Of a stretch of DNA of 51,452 nt, positions 33,681 through 41,463 are shown piece by piece. Source of the stretch: an uncultured Lachnospiraceae bacterium (lineage in GTDB: Bacteria; Bacillota; Clostridia; Lachnospirales; Lachnospiraceae); contig CAMFDG010000013.1 in NCBI GenBank assembly GCA_945949045.1, forward strand, positions 1 to 51,452. The letters run 5' to 3'. Under the pieces are notes generated by a model. It did no database searches, was not told where the DNA came from, and was given only the letters and a program-made list of their open reading frames with translations. Positions within the stretch are counted from its first letter, which is position 1. Every line of letters begins with the position of its first letter. The position numbers and the translations under genes are program-made.

Positions 33681-35072
33681 ATGGATTTAGTAAATGTCAG
33701 AGATATTTTCCGCCATACGGCACAATATGAGAATCAGGAGGTTCGTATCGGCGGCTGGGTCAGGAGCAACCGCAGCTCCAGGAATTTTGGATTTATCGTG
33801 GTCAACGACGGAACATTTTTTGAACCAATTCAGGTAGTGTACGCAGACGGCCTGGATAATTATGCGCAGATCAGCAAGATCAATGTAGGGGCAGCGATCC
33901 TTGTGAAGGGGCAGCTGGTGCTGACACCGGAGGCGAAACAGCCCTTTGAGATTCAGGCATCCGAGATTGAAATCGAGGGGGCATCCACACCGGATTACCC
34001 GCTCCAGAAAAAGAGACACACCTTTGAATATCTTCGGACGATTTCCCATCTGCGTCCGAGGACCAATACCTTTGAGGCGGTATTTCGCGTGCGGTCCCTC
34101 TGTGCTTATGCGATCCACAAATTTTTTCAGGAGCGGGATTTCGTCTATGTGCACACACCACTCATTACCGGCAGCGACTGCGAGGGAGCGGGAGAGATGT
34201 TTCGTGTGACGACGATGGATCCTGCCGATCCTCCGAGAAGACCGGACGGAAGTGTGGATTACAGCAAAGATTTTTTTGGAAAACCTACGAATCTTACAGT
34301 TTCGGGACAGCTCAACGGTGAGACCTACGCGATGGCATTTAAGAATATCTATACCTTTGGTCCCACCTTCCGTGCGGAGAATTCCAACACCACAAGACAT
34401 GCGGCGGAATTCTGGATGATCGAGCCGGAGATCGCTTTTGCAGACCTTGAGGATGATATGGAGCTGGCGGAGAGCATGCTCAAATATATCATCCGCTATG
34501 TGATTGAGAATGCGCCGGAGGAAATGGCCTTTTTCAACAGCTTTGTGGACAAGGGCCTTTTGGATCGGCTGGAAAACGTGGTCAGCAACGATTTTGCCAG
34601 AGTGACTTATACGGAAGCAATCAACATTCTCACAAAGCATAATCATAAGTTTGATTATAAGGTGTCCTGGGGCTGTGACCTTCAGACCGAGCATGAGCGC
34701 TATCTGACGGAGCAGGTATTCAAGCGTCCGGTTTTTGTTACAGACTACCCGAAGGAAATCAAGGCATTTTATATGAAGCTGAATGACGACGGCAGAACCG
34801 TTGCTGCCGTGGACTGCCTTGTGCCGGGAATCGGAGAGATTATCGGCGGAAGCCAGAGAGAGGATGATTATGATAAGCTTCTCACCAGAATTAACGAGCT
34901 GGGCCTTAAAGAGGAGGACTACCGTTTTTATCTGGATTTAAGGAAGTACGGCTCTGCCAGACATGCAGGATTTGGCCTTGGATTTGAACGCTGCGTCATG
35001 TATCTGACCGGTATGGCCAATATCCGGGATGTGATTCCGTTCCCGAGAACTGTAGGTAACTGTGAGCTTTAG
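33681..35072 (+). CDS. asnS: Asparaginyl-tRNA synthetase
   Basis: A 463-residue class IIb aminoacyl-tRNA synthetase. The N-terminal OB-fold anticodon-binding domain includes [24 protein letters not shown]. The catalytic core carries motif 2 ([21 protein letters not shown]) and motif 3 ([15 protein letters not shown] near the C terminus). Pattern and length separate it from AspRS. RBS GGGAGG precedes ATG. No T-box leader is present, which fits co-expression or constitutive expression. Confidence 0.97.
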   Translation: MDLVNVRDIFRHTAQYENQEVRIGGWVRSNRSSRNFGFIVVNDGTFFEPIQVVYADGLDNYAQISKINVGAAILVKGQLVLTPEAKQPFEIQASEIEIEGASTPDYPLQKKRHTFEYLRTISHLRPRTNTFEAVFRVRSLCAYAIHKFFQERDFVYVHTPLITGSDCEGAGEMFRVTTMDPADPPRRPDGSVDYSKDFFGKPTNLTVSGQLNGETYAMAFKNIYTFGPTFRAENSNTTRHAAEFWMIEPEIAFADLEDDMELAESMLKYIIRYVIENAPEEMAFFNSFVDKGLLDRLENVVSNDFARVTYTEAINILTKHNHKFDYKVSWGCDLQTEHERYLTEQVFKRPVFVTDYPKEIKAFYMKLNDDGRTVAAVDCLVPGIGEIIGGSQREDDYDKLLTRINELGLKEEDYRFYLDLRKYGSARHAGFGLGFERCVMYLTGMANIRDVIPFPRTVGNCEL

Positions 35073-35142
35073 AAAGGGAATAGTCCTTTGATCTTCTGCA
35101 TAAGTATAAAACAAATGAGGTCAGTCCTTAGGGAGGGCTTGT

Positions 35143-35598
35143 GTGGAAAATCAAATGGAGGAAAAGAAAGAACAAAAGAGCCGGGGCCCGGGGAAGGGGG
35201 CCTTCGGCTTTTGGTTTCTGATGGACCTGTTCATCATGATATTGGCTGCGGCAGGATTTTTATTTTTGTGGGTATGGGTTTCCTACCGGATGAGGTACTC
35301 TGCAGAGGTTATCCGTGTGGGACTCATTTTCGTTTATATACTGCCATGTATGTTAGGCGGACGCCTGCTTTTCATCTGCAGGCATTCTTATCTGCCCTTT
35401 TGGGGTGCCCTGATGGGAGGGCTGTTTTATGGCCTTCTGTGTCTGTGCACTCTGTTGGTGAAAGGGGGAGATTTTTCCTTTGAAACAATAGAATGGACCA
35501 CACCGGTTTTGTGTATTCTCAGTGGAATGGTGGGGGCGATTCGCTCCGATGTTTCCCAAAACAGGCAAAAGGGTAGGAAATCAGTACGAAATGAATAA
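35143..35598 (+). CDS. TIGR04086 family membrane protein
   Basis: A 151-residue protein with four hydrophobic segments after a charged N terminus (residues 1-22). It fits the TIGR04086 family, which in Clostridia sits next to SCIFF peptides. Start is GTG behind AGGGAGGG. Its function is unknown. By genomic association it may help export or anchor the modified SCIFF product, but that is inference. Confidence 0.8.
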   Translation: MENQMEEKKEQKSRGPGKGAFGFWFLMDLFIMILAAAGFLFLWVWVSYRMRYSAEVIRVGLIFVYILPCMLGGRLLFICRHSYLPFWGALMGGLFYGLLCLCTLLVKGGDFSFETIEWTTPVLCILSGMVGAIRSDVSQNRQKGRKSVRNE

Positions 35599-35604
35599 AA
35601 AATG

Positions 35605-35633
35605 TTTGCATATTTGTATGGCTGTGTTATAAT
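35605..35633 (+). promoter_or_regulatory. Promoter of the SCIFF gene
   Basis: TTTGCA, 17 bp (or TTGCAT, 16 bp), TATAAT, with a leader of about 43 nt before the SCIFF ATG. Confidence 0.65.
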
Positions 35634-35682
35634 AGCAAAGATAGACGGGATTTTCCCGAAAAGAGACAAAGGAGAGATGATT

Positions 35683-35826
35683 ATGAAGCATGTAAAGACC
35701 TTAAATACAAGAAAATTACAGAACACACTGAAAAAGGGTGGCTGCGGCGAATGCCAGACCTCATGCCAGTCTGCATGTAAGACATCCTGCACCGTTGGTA
35801 ATCAGAAGTGTGAACAATGTCAGTAA
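35683..35826 (+). CDS. scfA: SCIFF ranthipeptide precursor with a seventh cysteine
   Basis: A 47-residue RiPP precursor of the SCIFF family (six cysteines in forty-five residues). The leader is MKHVKTLNTRKLQNTLKKGG and the core has Cys at 21, 24, 28, 32, 36 and 43. An extra Cys46 sits next to the end. The Cys32 and Thr37 pair, joined by a thioether in the characterised Clostridium thermocellum homologue, is present. The last two codons (TGT CAG) and the stop TAA lie within the first copy of the palindromic repeat that follows, so the repeat may have rewritten the C terminus. I chose the ATG at 35683 over upstream ATGs at 35677 and 35602 because it matches the family start. Confidence 0.92.
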   Translation: MKHVKTLNTRKLQNTLKKGGCGECQTSCQSACKTSCTVGNQKCEQCQ

Positions 35827-35953
35827 TCTCTGATTACTGACCCAGCCCGAGCTATCGCGAAGCGATTGTGCATGGCGAGGGTAAAATGTCAGTAATCTCT
35901 GATTACTGACAGGGCCCGAGCCATCGCGAAGCGATTTTGCATGGTGAAGGTAA
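35816..35953. repeat. Tandem compound palindromes overlapping the SCIFF stop codon
   Basis: Two 69-bp units (35816-35884 and 35885-35953) share about 62 of 69 positions. Each has a perfect 10-bp hairpin GTCAGTAATC/GATTACTGAC, then a second structure with outer strands CCCGAGC and GCGAGGG around ATCGC-GAA-GCGAT. The outer stem of the second structure contains adjacent G-A oppositions. The strand TTTTGCATGG is shared with the repeat at 10.7 kb. The array fills most of the gap between the SCIFF and maturase genes. Confidence 0.88.
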
Positions 35954-35955
35954 GA

Positions 35956-35983
35956 AGACCGCGTGCCCTGCGCGCGGTCTTTG
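35956..35983 (+). terminator. Hairpin between SCIFF and its maturase, possible attenuator
   Basis: An 8-bp stem AGACCGCG/CGCGGTCT with a 9-base loop is followed by TTGT only. A partial terminator here would make the small precursor more abundant than the maturase. Confidence 0.55.
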
Positions 35984-36013
35984 TCATGTTAGAGAAAGAG
36001 AGGAAATATTGTA

Positions 36014-37369
36014 GTGGTTCATGAGTTTAAGAACAACGGCTATGATATTGTCTTAGATGTCAACTCCGGTGCGATCCATGTCGTGGATGATGTCACCTAT
36101 GATGTGATTGGAATGTATGAGGAGCACACGAAGGATGAGATTGTCCGGACACTTTCGGACAGGTATCCGCAGGCGGAGATTGAGGAAGCAATCGATGAGG
36201 TACAGCAGCTCAAAGAGAACGGGGAACTGTTCACAGAGGATGTGTATGAAGACCGCATTATGGACTTTAAAAAACGTCCGACCGTGGTCAAGGCACTTTG
36301 CCTGCATATCGCCCATGACTGTAATCTTGCCTGCCGTTATTGCTTTGCAGAGGAAGGCGAATATCATGGAAGAAGGGCACTTATGTCCTACGAGACCGGA
36401 AAGCAGGCCCTTGATTTTCTGATTGCCAATTCCGGTAACCGGAAGAATCTGGAGGTGGATTTTTTCGGTGGGGAACCGCTTCTCAATTTTGATGTTGTCA
36501 AGCAGCTGGTTGCCTACGGACGGGAGCAGGAGAAGCTTCACGACAAGCATTTCCGGTTTACATTGACAACGAACGGTGTGTTGTTAAATGATGACATTAT
36601 GGAATTTGCCAACCGTGAGATGGATAATGTGGTTCTGAGTATTGATGGGCGAAGAGAGGTTCACGACCGGATGAGGCCTTTCCGGAATGGGACAGGCAGC
36701 TACGATCTGATCGTTCCCAAGTTCCAGAAATTTGCGGAAAGCCGGAATCAGAGTAAGTATTATGTCCGTGGAACCTTTACCCATTTTAATACGGATTTTT
36801 CCAGAGATGTTCTTCATCTGGCAGATCTGGGCTTTCAGCAGATTTCGGTGGAGCCGGTGGTGGCCCAGCCGACGGATGAATATGCATTGACGGAAGAGGA
36901 TCTGCCGGTCCTTTTTGAAGAGTATGATAAGCTTGCTGCTGAGATGGTTCAAAGGAAGAGGGAGGGAAGGGCCTTCCATTTCTTCCATTTTATGATCGAT
37001 CTTGAGGGTGGGCCTTGTGTTTATAAGCGGCTGTCAGGATGTGGCTCAGGGACGGAGTATCTTGCGGTGACCCCATGGGGAGACCTCTATCCGTGCCACC
37101 AGTTTGTGGGAAACGAGGATTTCCTGATGGGTAATGTCTGGGATGGCGTGAAGAACACCGAGCTTCGGGACGAATTTAAATGCTGTAACGTCTATGCGAA
37201 GGAAAAATGCCGTAACTGTTTTGCAAAGTTCTATTGTAGTGGCGGATGTGCCGCAAACTCATACAATTTTCACGGAAGTATTACGGATGCTTATGATCTT
37301 GGCTGTGAACTTCAGAAGAAACGTATCGAGTGTGCGATCATGATAAAGGCTGCTGAGGCAGAAAATTAA
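36014..37369 (+). CDS. scfB: SCIFF radical SAM maturase (SPASM domain)
   Basis: A 451-residue enzyme that installs thioether crosslinks in SCIFF. The N-terminal region (residues 1-85) has the precursor-recognition (RRE-like) fold found in such maturases. The radical-SAM cluster is Cys103-x3-Cys107-x2-Cys110 (CNLACRYC). The C-terminal SPASM part has CGSG, YPCHQF, CCNVYAKEKCRNC and CSGGC, enough Cys for two auxiliary clusters, and a last Cys in LGCELQ. Start is GTG behind AGAGAGG. It lies about 190 bases after SCIFF and is followed 20 bases later by secDF, the conserved clostridial arrangement. Confidence 0.95.
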   Translation: MVHEFKNNGYDIVLDVNSGAIHVVDDVTYDVIGMYEEHTKDEIVRTLSDRYPQAEIEEAIDEVQQLKENGELFTEDVYEDRIMDFKKRPTVVKALCLHIAHDCNLACRYCFAEEGEYHGRRALMSYETGKQALDFLIANSGNRKNLEVDFFGGEPLLNFDVVKQLVAYGREQEKLHDKHFRFTLTTNGVLLNDDIMEFANREMDNVVLSIDGRREVHDRMRPFRNGTGSYDLIVPKFQKFAESRNQSKYYVRGTFTHFNTDFSRDVLHLADLGFQQISVEPVVAQPTDEYALTEEDLPVLFEEYDKLAAEMVQRKREGRAFHFFHFMIDLEGGPCVYKRLSGCGSGTEYLAVTPWGDLYPCHQFVGNEDFLMGNVWDGVKNTELRDEFKCCNVYAKEKCRNCFAKFYCSGGCAANSYNFHGSITDAYDLGCELQKKRIECAIMIKAAEAEN

Positions 37370-37389
37370 AGAATAGGAAGGAAACAAAG

Positions 37390-39687
37390 ATGAAAAAAAG
37401 TAAGGGCGTCGTTATCATCGCGTTGATCCTGGCCTGTCTGGTAGGTCTGGGGTATTATACGACCACAATCGTGACAACGACAAGCACAAGTCAGGCAAAG
37501 ACTGACAACAAGGAAAAGTCCGAGGGAATCAAGCTCGGTCTTGATCTTTCCGGTGGTGTGTCCATTACCTATCGTATCGTGGACAAGAACCCGTCAAAGG
37601 AAGATATCAACGACACTGTGGCAAAGCTGGAAGAGCGTGCCGAAAGTTATAGTACCGAGTATGCAGTATATCCGGTGGGAGACGATCGAATTACTGTTGA
37701 GATTCCGGGTGTTTATGATGCCAATGCGGTGCTGGAGGATTTGGGCAGTCCTGGATCTTTGTACTTTATCGTACAGAAGGGACCGGACGGAACCGATAAC
37801 TACAGCTATGGAAGTGACGGACAGTATCAGCTGAACAAGGATATTGATACGCTGCAGGAAGAAGGATCTATTCTTTTTGATGGGAATGCTGTCAAATCTG
37901 CGAATGCTGCTTACAATCAGGATCAGAGCACAGGCTCCAAGGATCCGGTGGTTCAGCTTGCTTTTAACAAGGATGCTGCAGAGATTTTCGGCGATGCAAC
38001 AACAAAAGCCTATACAAATGGTGAGACCATCGGTATCTATTATGATGATCACTTCATCAGTGTACCGTCCGTAAACAGTGCCATTACCGATGGACAGTGT
38101 ATCATCGAGGGACAGGCTGATTACGAGGAAGCAGAACAGCTGGCAACCTTCATCCGTGTAGGTGCCATTAACTTAAAGCTGGAAGAGATGGAGTCAAGCG
38201 TTGTGGGTGCACAGCTTGGTGGAAAAGCTCTTTCCTCCAGTGTAAAGGCAGCCATCATTGGTCTGATCCTTGTAATGCTGTTTATGATCATCTGCTATGG
38301 TCTTTCCGGTGTGGTTGCATCTATCGGCCTGGCAATTTACACAACATTAGTGGTTTCACTGATCTATCTGTTTGAAATTACCCTGACACTGCCAGGTATC
38401 GCGGGTGTAATCCTTGGTATCGGTATGGCGGTAGATGCCAATGTTATCATTATCTCCCGTATGCGGGAGGAGGTTGCCAGCGGTAAATCCGTACTTACTT
38501 CCATTAAGGAAGGTTACAAGAAGGCAATGTCAGCCATTATCGATGGTAATGTGACGACCTTTATTGCAGCGCTGGTACTGATGTGGCTTGGTTCAGGTAC
38601 TGTGAAGGGATTTGCTTACACCTTAATGATTTCCATTCTTGTGTCTGTATTTACAGCACTGGTGATTTCCAGACTCCTCAATATGGCATTGTATGGTGTG
38701 GGTTTCAAGTCCGAAAAGTGGTATGGCCGTGCAAAGCAGCATAAGACCATTGATTTTATCAAACATCGTTGGGTATATTTCATTCTTTCCCTTGTTGTGA
38801 TTGCATCAGGATTTGTGGGAATGATTGCCTACAGCGCATCCGGAAACCGTGCGTTAAACTTCAGCCTTGAGTTCATGGGTGGTACTTCTATCACCGCTGA
38901 TTTTGGTAAGGATTACACAGTTGAAGAGGTTGAGGAGAAGATTGTACCGGAGGTTGCAGATGTGATCGGTGATAATGCGATCCAGGCAAGTACCGTATCC
39001 GGAAGCACCAGTGTCACCATTAAGACAAAGACATTGTCTCTGGAGGAACGTGAGGCTGTCGGCAATATGCTGGTGGATAAATTCGGCGTTGACGAGAAGA
39101 CCATCGAGAGCCAGAGTATCGGTTCCACCATCAGTGGTGAGATGAGAAAGAACGCCATTCTTGCAGTTATTGTTGCCTGCATTTTTATGCTGTTCTACAT
39201 CTGGTTCCGTTTCAAGGATATCCGTTTTGCAGGAAGTGCTATTATTGCGCTGGTACATGATGTACTTGTAATGCTGACCGCTTATGCGCTGATCCGTATT
39301 TCGGTGGGTAATACCTTTATCGCATGTATGCTGACCATCGTGGGATATTCCATCAACGATACCATCGTTATTTTCGACCGTATCCGTGAGAATATGAGAA
39401 GTCTGAAGAAACAGACACCGGAGACGCTGGCAGAGGTTGCCAACCGTTCTCTGACACAGACACTGACAAGATCTATCAATACTTCTATTACCACCATAAT
39501 CATGGTACTGCTGCTGTTCATTCTGGGTGTATCTTCCATCCGTGAATTTGCATTACCGCTTATGGTTGGCTTGATCAGTGGTACGTATTCTTCTATTTTC
39601 ATTGCGGCAAATCTGTGGTATGTTATGAAACTTCATCTTGGCAAGAACCGCCTGATGAAGAAGAATGATGGCAAGAAGACAAAGTAA
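37390..39687 (+). CDS. secDF: Protein translocase subunit SecDF (fused)
   Basis: A 765-residue RND-type membrane protein that uses the proton gradient to pull exported proteins through SecYEG. The SecD half has one N-terminal helix, a periplasmic-type P1 domain (GLDLSGGVSITYRI) and five helices with GIGMAVDANVIIISRMREE. The SecF half repeats the plan (FSLEFMGGTSITADF) and has VGYSINDTIVIFDRIREN. The fusion is complete with no frameshift. ATG follows AGGAAGGAAAC. A terminator follows. Confidence 0.96.
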   Translation: MKKSKGVVIIALILACLVGLGYYTTTIVTTTSTSQAKTDNKEKSEGIKLGLDLSGGVSITYRIVDKNPSKEDINDTVAKLEERAESYSTEYAVYPVGDDRITVEIPGVYDANAVLEDLGSPGSLYFIVQKGPDGTDNYSYGSDGQYQLNKDIDTLQEEGSILFDGNAVKSANAAYNQDQSTGSKDPVVQLAFNKDAAEIFGDATTKAYTNGETIGIYYDDHFISVPSVNSAITDGQCIIEGQADYEEAEQLATFIRVGAINLKLEEMESSVVGAQLGGKALSSSVKAAIIGLILVMLFMIICYGLSGVVASIGLAIYTTLVVSLIYLFEITLTLPGIAGVILGIGMAVDANVIIISRMREEVASGKSVLTSIKEGYKKAMSAIIDGNVTTFIAALVLMWLGSGTVKGFAYTLMISILVSVFTALVISRLLNMALYGVGFKSEKWYGRAKQHKTIDFIKHRWVYFILSLVVIASGFVGMIAYSASGNRALNFSLEFMGGTSITADFGKDYTVEEVEEKIVPEVADVIGDNAIQASTVSGSTSVTIKTKTLSLEEREAVGNMLVDKFGVDEKTIESQSIGSTISGEMRKNAILAVIVACIFMLFYIWFRFKDIRFAGSAIIALVHDVLVMLTAYALIRISVGNTFIACMLTIVGYSINDTIVIFDRIRENMRSLKKQTPETLAEVANRSLTQTLTRSINTSITTIIMVLLLFILGVSSIREFALPLMVGLISGTYSSIFIAANLWYVMKLHLGKNRLMKKNDGKKTK

Positions 39688-39708
39688 TTTATTTTGATAT
39701 GAGTACAG

Positions 39709-39739
39709 ACAGGGCTCTGCTTGGCAGGGCCCTGTTTTT
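39709..39739 (+). terminator. Terminator of secDF
   Basis: A stem ACAGGGC/GCCCTGT continued by CTGC/GCAG is followed by five T. The promoter of the next gene lies inside it (TTGGCA at 39721-39726). Confidence 0.85.
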
Positions 39740-39749
39740 CTGTTATAAT
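39721..39749 (+). promoter_or_regulatory. Promoter overlapping the secDF terminator
   Basis: TTGGCA, 17 bp, TATAAT. The -35 lies in the terminator loop and right arm, and the -10 ends 6 bases before the next ATG, predicting a leaderless or near-leaderless message. Confidence 0.65.
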
Positions 39750-39755
39750 TTGGGC

Positions 39756-40961
39756 ATGTATAGAATCAATGAACAGGAATATGCAGAAAAATATATCCTC
39801 TTAATTCCGGCTATGCTGGATGCCCATTTTCCTCTCTTAAAATACGCCTTTTATTCCGGAAATTATCATCCGGTGATTCTTGAGAATGAGGAGGGGGTGA
39901 CGGACGTTGGCCTTTCGTATGTGAACAATGATATGTGCTATCCGGCTATTCTGAATATCGGTCAGATGATATCGGCGCTGCAAAGCGGAGCCTATGATCT
40001 GAGCCGGACCAAGGTACTGATGCCGACAGCCGGAGATGCCTGTCGTGGCTCCAATTATACCGGGGCACTGCGAAGGGCATTGCAGGCAGCCGGGTTTCCA
40101 CAGGTGCAGGTGCTGTCCTTAAATGTACAGGGACTGGAAAAGGAAAATCAGATGAAGCTTACGCCGGGAATGGTATGGAGGGCGCTGTTTGGACTTTTTT
40201 ATGGGGATATCCTGATGCTTCTGACGAACCAGGTACTGCCCTATGAGCTTCGGTCCGGGGACACAGAAGCATGCAGGCAGCATTGGATCCGACTTCTCTC
40301 TGAGGATTTAAAGCGGGGAAAGAAACTGTCCCTTCGCCATATGAAGGAGACTTTTTACCGGATTGCGGAGGACTTTGCCAAAATTTCAAAGACCGGGGAG
40401 AAAAAGCAGCGCATTGGTATTGTAGGGGAACTGTACATCAAGTACTGTCATATGGGCAATTGGAATCTGGAGCAGACACTCCGGCAGGAGAACTGCGAGA
40501 GCCATACCAACGGGCTTTCCTGGTATGTGCTCTATTATATGGACACCCATCTGGTCCAGGCAGATACCATGACGGCCGGAATATACCGGATTGGAATGCA
40601 GCTGATCGAAGGTCTGCAGAAGGATATGATTGCAGCAATGAAAAAGTACGGCTTTTATACCCTGCCGGAATTTTCGGTTCTGAAACAAGAAGCGGAAAGC
40701 TATGTGGGTTTCCATGATACCATCGGGGACGGATGGCTGATCGGTGCGGAGATGGTAAGTCACATCCTGCATGACTGCAGAAAGGTTGTAGCCATTCAGC
40801 CCTTTGCCTGTATGCCCAATCAGATCTGTGGCAGAGGACTTTATCCCTCCATTGCAAGGAAACTGCCCCAGGCCCGGATCGTCAGTGTGGACGTAGATTC
40901 CTCTGCTTCGAAGCTGAATGCGTATAACCGGATTAAGATGCTGATTGACAATCCGCTGTGA
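39756..40961 (+). CDS. Acyl-CoA dehydratase activase-related protein (orphan)
   Basis: A 401-residue protein resembling the iron-sulfur, DUF2229-like or BcrB-like part of large 2-hydroxyacyl-CoA dehydratase activator proteins. Family-like stretches are LMPTAGDACRGSNYTGA near the middle and QPFACMPNQICGRGL near the end, with Cys residues that may bind [4Fe-4S]. The usual ASKHA ATPase activator domain is absent and no dehydratase subunits are adjacent, so this is a stand-alone module. I chose the ATG at 39756, since the in-frame ATG at 39699 lies before the secDF terminator and promoter. The exact reaction is unknown. Confidence 0.75.
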   Translation: MYRINEQEYAEKYILLIPAMLDAHFPLLKYAFYSGNYHPVILENEEGVTDVGLSYVNNDMCYPAILNIGQMISALQSGAYDLSRTKVLMPTAGDACRGSNYTGALRRALQAAGFPQVQVLSLNVQGLEKENQMKLTPGMVWRALFGLFYGDILMLLTNQVLPYELRSGDTEACRQHWIRLLSEDLKRGKKLSLRHMKETFYRIAEDFAKISKTGEKKQRIGIVGELYIKYCHMGNWNLEQTLRQENCESHTNGLSWYVLYYMDTHLVQADTMTAGIYRIGMQLIEGLQKDMIAAMKKYGFYTLPEFSVLKQEAESYVGFHDTIGDGWLIGAEMVSHILHDCRKVVAIQPFACMPNQICGRGLYPSIARKLPQARIVSVDVDSSASKLNAYNRIKMLIDNPL

Positions 40962-41054
40962 GTGTGGATGACTGGCTTGTTGTATGATGTGTAGAATGGT
41001 GGCAGCTGCACATTATGATATGTAAAGAGCAGGGAGAGGAGCAGCAAGAAGAAA

Positions 41055-41330
41055 ATGGGCAGAGAAATTTTTATCGGATACCTGATTCTGATAAATATAA
41101 TTGGATTCTCCATTATGGGAATCGACAAGCGAAGGGCGAAAAAGCATGCCTGGAGAATCCCGGAAAAAATGCTTTTTCTTACCAGCCTGCTGGGGGGAAG
41201 CATTGGAACCTGGGCGGGGATGTACGTATTCCGTCATAAGACGAAGCACTGGTATTTCGTAGTGGGGATGCCGGCAATTTTACTGCTTCAGGCGGCAGGG
41301 CTGTGTTGGATGGTGGCTCGCATGACGTAG
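41055..41330 (+). CDS. DUF1294 membrane protein
   Basis: A 91-residue membrane protein with about three hydrophobic segments and the family pattern MGIDKRRAKKHAWRIPEK followed by LLGGSIGTWAGMYVFRHKTKHWYF. DUF1294 has no assigned role known to me. A purine-rich GGGAGAGG lies somewhat far upstream, with AAGAAG nearer. It is followed by a strongly paired leader region of the ECF gene. Confidence 0.85.
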   Translation: MGREIFIGYLILINIIGFSIMGIDKRRAKKHAWRIPEKMLFLTSLLGGSIGTWAGMYVFRHKTKHWYFVVGMPAILLLQAAGLCWMVARMT

Positions 41331-41333
41331 TGA

Positions 41334-41400
41334 CCGCCGGAATCATGATAAAGTAATCCCAAAAGCTGCGATAGGGCTGGAAAAAGATTACTTCCGGCGG
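41334..41400 (+). other. Structured leader upstream of the ECF-DUF1893 gene
   Basis: CCGCCGGAA (41334-41342) pairs with TTCCGGCGG (41392-41400). Further in, GTAATC (41353-41358) pairs with GATTAC (41386-41391). A 10-base bulge lies on the 5' side only, and the enclosed loop is A/G-rich. No T-tract follows. It could be a cis-regulatory RNA for the transporter gene or a single compound palindrome. I recognise no riboswitch class. Confidence 0.6.
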
Positions 41401-41463
41401 GAAGCGGAGAAAATAGCAAGTCAAAGCAGCGTGGAGGGACCCGAAAAAGGAAGGATTGAAAGC

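Noticed and set aside
41334-41400. Known riboswitch (TPP, FMN, THF, preQ1, cobalamin) before the ECF gene
   Set aside because: The consensus bases I remember for these classes are not present. Only the helices are reported.
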